Source: Lachnospiraceae bacterium UBA1258 (GTDB taxonomy: Bacteria; Bacillota; Clostridia; Lachnospirales; Lachnospiraceae). Taken from it: a stretch of 53,945 nt of DNA. Where the stretch lies: NCBI GenBank assembly GCA_002308235.1, contig DBVS01000094.1:6063-60007 (forward strand), in the 5' to 3' direction. The position numbers and the translations under genes were made by a program. Below, piece by piece: positions 50,834-53,945 of the stretch (position 1 is its first letter; every line of letters starts with the position of its first letter). A model generated the notes under the pieces. It was given only the letters and a program-made list of their open reading frames with translations, ran no database searches and was not told the origin of the DNA.

Positions 50834-52174
50834 TTATCTTAACAGGTAGTCTATTGCGTACTCCAACTGGTTGTCAACAGGATTCTCTTCGTCATAATAC
50901 TTTTCGGAGTCGAATTCAAGCTCTATATCGGGCGTGATTCCCTTTTTGTGAACGCACTCTCCGTTTGGAGTAAAGTAACTTGCGGTGGTAAGTTTGACCG
51001 CCGTTCCGTCGGTGAAGGGATAAAGACTCTGAGCGATACCCTTTCCGTAGGTGGTGGTTCCGATGATGGTTGCTTTTTTATGGTCTCTGAGGGCTCCGGT
51101 CATAAGCTCGGAAGCGCTTGCCGAATAGCCGTTAACCAGAACGACCATGGGGATGTCTATTTCATGCTTGCCGCTGCAGGTGAATTCCTGACGCTGACCG
51201 TCCTTGTATTCAAGGTAAGTGATAAGTCCCTTGGGAAGGAGCTCCTCGCAGATGTTAAGGACCGTCGAAAGGTTGCCGCCGCCGTTTCCGCGAAGGTCGA
51301 TGATGATACCGCCTACGTTCTTTGACTTAAGGTCTGCCAGAGCTTCCTTAAACTGAGGCTCCGCTACCTCCGAAAATTCCTTGATCTGTATATAACCGAT
51401 ATTTCCGCGCTTAACATCCGACTCTACGGAAATGGTATTGACCTTGCCTCGGGTAACCACCACCGTGAGATTGTCCTTACCGTCCCTAATGATGGTAAGG
51501 GTCACATCGGTGTTTTCGGGACCTCTGATGAGCTTTACCACATCGGTAAGCGCATATCCGCCCACGTTTTCTCCGTTAACCTCGTAAATGATGTCGCCGT
51601 TTCTTAAGCCCGCTTTGCTGGCGGGTGACCCGTCGAACACGCCGCTTAACATGGGATACTGGGTCTTTTCGTCAATGGTCACGTAGGAGCCGATGCCGTA
51701 GTAGGTTCCGGAACTGTCTTCGGTTTCCGATTCCCATTCTTCAACGGTGTAGTAAGTCGAGTAAGGGTCGTTTAACGCATCAAGCAGGGCTGCGTACATC
51801 TTCTCCTGCATTAAAGAAGTATCGATGTTGTCTTCAAAATAGAACACTTCATTGATGAGTTTGTAGATCTCGCCTGCTTTGTAGGTAAAATCCTCATCTG
51901 CGGGACCGTCGGGATTGTTTTTGGTTTCACCCGGCTTAGGATCTGTCTCCCCTCCGCTGTTTGAAGCCGAGGATGCGCTCGTGTCCCTGTCTCTTGTGAC
52001 ATTGATGCGCGAATCCTTCGCACCTGCTTCCATTCCGATGATGAAACATATGAAAAATGTACAAAGCACAAGAGTCGTAACACATACACCTATGAGAACA
52101 CCCAGGAAAAAGGATTTCTTTTTCTTTTCCCCGGGTTCTTTGAATTCAGGATCTGTAAAATAGTTCGTTTCCAT
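50834..52174 (-). CDS. C-terminal processing protease, S41 family (CtpA/CtpB)
   Basis: 446 residues. One N-terminal membrane anchor (about 22-48), then a Ser/Gly/Pro linker, a PDZ domain (about 160-240; GVFDGSPASKAGLRNGDIIYEVNG) and the S41 protease domain (about 255-420). The nucleophile is in NGYSASASELMTGAL (Ser within 351-356) and the general base is Lys378 in TYGKGIAQS. It lies outside the membrane and trims proteins near the wall. In Bacillus and Clostridia ctp genes follow ftsEX, as here. Only 3 bases separate it from the M23 gene. Confidence 0.94.
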   Translation of the reverse strand: METNYFTDPEFKEPGEKKKKSFFLGVLIGVCVTTLVLCTFFICFIIGMEAGAKDSRINVTRDRDTSASSASNSGGETDPKPGETKNNPDGPADEDFTYKAGEIYKLINEVFYFEDNIDTSLMQEKMYAALLDALNDPYSTYYTVEEWESETEDSSGTYYGIGSYVTIDEKTQYPMLSGVFDGSPASKAGLRNGDIIYEVNGENVGGYALTDVVKLIRGPENTDVTLTIIRDGKDNLTVVVTRGKVNTISVESDVKRGNIGYIQIKEFSEVAEPQFKEALADLKSKNVGGIIIDLRGNGGGNLSTVLNICEELLPKGLITYLEYKDGQRQEFTCSGKHEIDIPMVVLVNGYSASASELMTGALRDHKKATIIGTTTYGKGIAQSLYPFTDGTAVKLTTASYFTPNGECVHKKGITPDIELEFDSEKYYDEENPVDNQLEYAIDYLLR

Positions 52175-52177
52175 TGC

Positions 52178-53413
52178 TCATTTTGTTCCTTTCAAATACG
52201 GCCACGGGCTTACGTAGGTTCCGTTTAATCTGGTGCTGAAATGCAAATGATTTCCCGTAGACCTTCCTGTAGTGCCGACGCAGCCTATCTGTTCACCCCT
52301 GATGACCACGTCGTCCTTTTTTACAAGCAGTTTGCTTGCGTGCATATATACGGTAACAAGTCCGTCACCGTGGTTGATCATTATATAGTTTCCCATTGAA
52401 TAGTCATAGGCGGCGGCCATGACCACGCCGTCATAGGCTGCAAGGATTGCGGTACCTCCCGCAGCGCCTATATCGATACCGTTGTGATAGGAGCTCCTTC
52501 CCGTGAAGGGGTCGGTGCGCCATCCGAATTCATCGGTGATGAGCCTGGAGGTGGCGGAAGGCCAGGTAAACTTGCCTCCGTCATAAGAAAGCACGATACC
52601 CTTTTGTCTCGCGATCTCTTTCTGCTCTTCCAGAACCGCCTTCTCAAGGTCTGCGATCAGCTTGTCTCTTGCTTTGATCTCATCCTCATAGGCTGCTATC
52701 ATCTCTTCGTTGGCGGCGATCTGCTGCTTGTATTTTACAAGCTCCGCTTCTCTTTCCGCGCGGATTTCCTGAAGGGTCGCTTCCTCGGCTTCAAGGGCTG
52801 CCTCGGCGGCATCAAGAACTTCTTTTTCGGCCTCCAGAGTATCCTTGCAAAGCTGGGTCCACTCTCTTACAGCCGTATATTCATCCAGTTTCTTACGGTC
52901 ATACGCCGACAGTCTTTCGATGTAATTTGCCTTGGTAAGCATATCACCGAAGCTCTTGGCCGAAAACATGAGTTCCAGGTAAAAAGAATCACCGCGTTCG
53001 TACATGAAACGCACGCGGGTTTTCATGGCTTCGTATTGTTCTTCCTGGACGCGGATGGCCTCCTCAAGTTCGGCGGTCATCTCTATGATCTCTTCAACCT
53101 TGTCGGCAATGAGTGACTGGTAATGAGCGATATTTTCTTCAAGTTCCGTTATCTGGGAGTCGATCTTGGTAATGTAGGCCGTCAGGTCGTTTTTCAGGGC
53201 CGTAAGCTCTTTTTTGAGAGCCTTGGCGTTTGAAAGGTTCGATTCCAGATTCTTTCTTTCGGTTTCGGAATTCTTGATCTTATCCTGTTTTTCCTTGATA
53301 CTGTCACTTGTTATGGCAGAAAGCGAGGATCCCGCGTACGCCTTGGGAGCGCAGAAAAACATCATAAAGAACGTTGCAAAAATAAGGCATGCAGTTTTCT
53401 TAAGTTTCTTCAT
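52178..53413 (-). CDS. Secreted coiled-coil M23 peptidase (EnvC/PcsB/CwlO-like FtsX partner)
   Basis: 411 residues. The signal peptide KTACLIFATFFMMFFCAPKAYA ends near residue 27. Residues about 35-275 are almost continuous coiled coil (for example YQSLIADKVEEIIEMTAELE). The C-terminal LytM/M23 domain has His310, Asp314 (YHNGIDIG), His358 (VYMHAS) and His389/His391 (GNHLHF). This layout matches cell-wall hydrolases activated by FtsEX, and ftsX lies 31 bases upstream. AAAGGAGG precedes ATG. It probably splits peptidoglycan during elongation or septation. Confidence 0.94.
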   Translation of the reverse strand: MKKLKKTACLIFATFFMMFFCAPKAYAGSSLSAITSDSIKEKQDKIKNSETERKNLESNLSNAKALKKELTALKNDLTAYITKIDSQITELEENIAHYQSLIADKVEEIIEMTAELEEAIRVQEEQYEAMKTRVRFMYERGDSFYLELMFSAKSFGDMLTKANYIERLSAYDRKKLDEYTAVREWTQLCKDTLEAEKEVLDAAEAALEAEEATLQEIRAEREAELVKYKQQIAANEEMIAAYEDEIKARDKLIADLEKAVLEEQKEIARQKGIVLSYDGGKFTWPSATSRLITDEFGWRTDPFTGRSSYHNGIDIGAAGGTAILAAYDGVVMAAAYDYSMGNYIMINHGDGLVTVYMHASKLLVKKDDVVIRGEQIGCVGTTGRSTGNHLHFSTRLNGTYVSPWPYLKGTK

Positions 53414-53444
53414 TGGGACCTCCTTTCACAAATTTTGATTTTGA

Positions 53445-53945
53445 TCAGACTCTTAAATGCTTTCTGACTGTCAGGAAGCTTCCAAAGAAACCGATCCCCA
53501 CGCCGATTCCGAGAGAAATGGGAAGAAGGAGTCTGAAGATCTGTTCAACGGACATGAAATTAAGCAGCGAAGAAAGCACGGAGAACTGTTTGGTAATAAA
53601 GTTCAACGCCCTGTTATAAAGGAAATATATGATCCCCATGGGGATCGCTGCTCCGATGAGTCCGATGAGAATACCCTCTATTACGAAGGGCGCACGTACG
53701 AAAAAGTCCGTGGCACCGATATATTTCATGATGGAGATCTCTTCCTTACGAACTGAAATACCGATGGTAACGGTATTGCTGATAAGGAAAACGGATACGG
53801 CCAAGAGAATCGCAATGATACCGAGGGATACATATCCGATAAGTTTGTTTGCGTTACTGAGAGTAAGAGCGGTAAGTTCCGAGCGCTTTACTTCTCTGAT
53901 GCCGGGAAGGGACTCAAGATAGGTTACGAGAGCGCTCTGCATGGA
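53445..53945 (-). CDS. ftsX: Cell division ABC-transporter-like protein FtsX (partial)
   Basis: C-terminal 166 residues or so; the gene continues past the right edge. Three membrane segments are seen, at SLGIIAILLAVSVFLISNTV, APFVIEGILIGLIGAAIPMG and LLLPISLGIGVGIGFFGSF. The preceding extracellular end (TYLESLPGIREVKRS) is the second half of the large loop. ISVRKEEISIMKYIGATDFFVRAPFVIEG is the diagnostic cytoplasmic stretch. With FtsE it transmits ATP hydrolysis to the extracellular hydrolase encoded next. ftsE is expected just off the right edge. Confidence 0.95.
   Translation of the reverse strand, partial: SMQSALVTYLESLPGIREVKRSELTALTLSNANKLIGYVSLGIIAILLAVSVFLISNTVTIGISVRKEEISIMKYIGATDFFVRAPFVIEGILIGLIGAAIPMGIIYFLYNRALNFITKQFSVLSSLLNFMSVEQIFRLLLPISLGIGVGIGFFGSFLTVRKHLRV

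Overview
The window looks like chromosomal DNA of a low-to-mid GC Clostridia bacterium, most likely a flagellated, Gram-positive Lachnospiraceae-type organism. Supporting evidence: Firmicutes gene orders (cdaA-cdaR-glmM; mbl-flhO-flhP; comF-yvyF; ftsX-ctp-uvrBA), strong AGGAGG ribosome-binding sites, sigma-A type promoters, an HPr with both His15 and Ser46, and Bacillus/Clostridium-type LexA boxes. No rRNA, tRNA, CRISPR array or intact transposase was seen, and no gap between genes exceeds 300 bases.

Layout. 1-3.3 kb: a small Ig-like protein, a secreted PPC/BIG2 protein and an HD-GYP phosphodiesterase. 3.3-8.3 kb: murA, a LysM-G5-M23 cell-wall peptidase, SOS-type dinB and a flavin reductase-like protein. 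8.3-12.3 kb: a coiled-coil membrane protein, an unusual Nudix-(p)ppGpp synthetase fusion, HPr and leuA. 12.3-14.9 kb: an AT-richer accessory patch of two lipoproteins around a membrane-anchored XRE regulator, flanked by copies of a 21-bp repeat. 15-17.7 kb: a GntR regulator with a carbohydrate-binding-like PHP hydrolase. 17.8-24.9 kb: glycosyltransferase, glmM, cdaR, cdaA, two unknown membrane proteins, yvyF and comF. 24.9-30.3 kb: recD2, flgJ-like, flhP, flhO and mbl. 30.4-37.2 kb: an RpiR-linked glycoside island (GH1, binding protein, two permeases, histidine phosphatase). 37.2-42.2 kb: uvrA and uvrB with a LexA box. 42.3-43.7 kb: an unknown two-membrane-segment coiled-coil protein. 43.7-53.9 kb: a tightly packed leftward operon ftsX, M23 hydrolase, S41 protease, alanine racemase-like, D-aspartate-ligase-like ATP-grasp, asparagine synthase, diaminobutyrate aminotransferase and a divergent MurE-like ligase.

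The most interesting system is the five-gene set at 43742-50821. It combines a racemase fold, a D-amino-acid ATP-grasp ligase, an amidotransferase, an EctB-type aminotransferase and a MurE paralogue that has lost the diaminopimelate-recognition motif. It sits directly behind ftsX and cell-wall hydrolase genes, which suggests an undescribed peptidoglycan stem or cross-bridge modification using 2,4-diaminobutyrate, aspartate or their D/amide forms. Ordinary small-peptide synthesis is the main alternative. Second is the single-chain Nudix-small alarmone synthetase at 8864-10015. Third is the repeat-flanked XRE module. Peptidoglycan and second-messenger functions dominate the window (c-di-AMP synthesis with GlmM, c-di-GMP turnover, (p)ppGpp synthesis, MurA, Mbl, M23 enzymes), so many of these genes are plausibly linked through envelope control.
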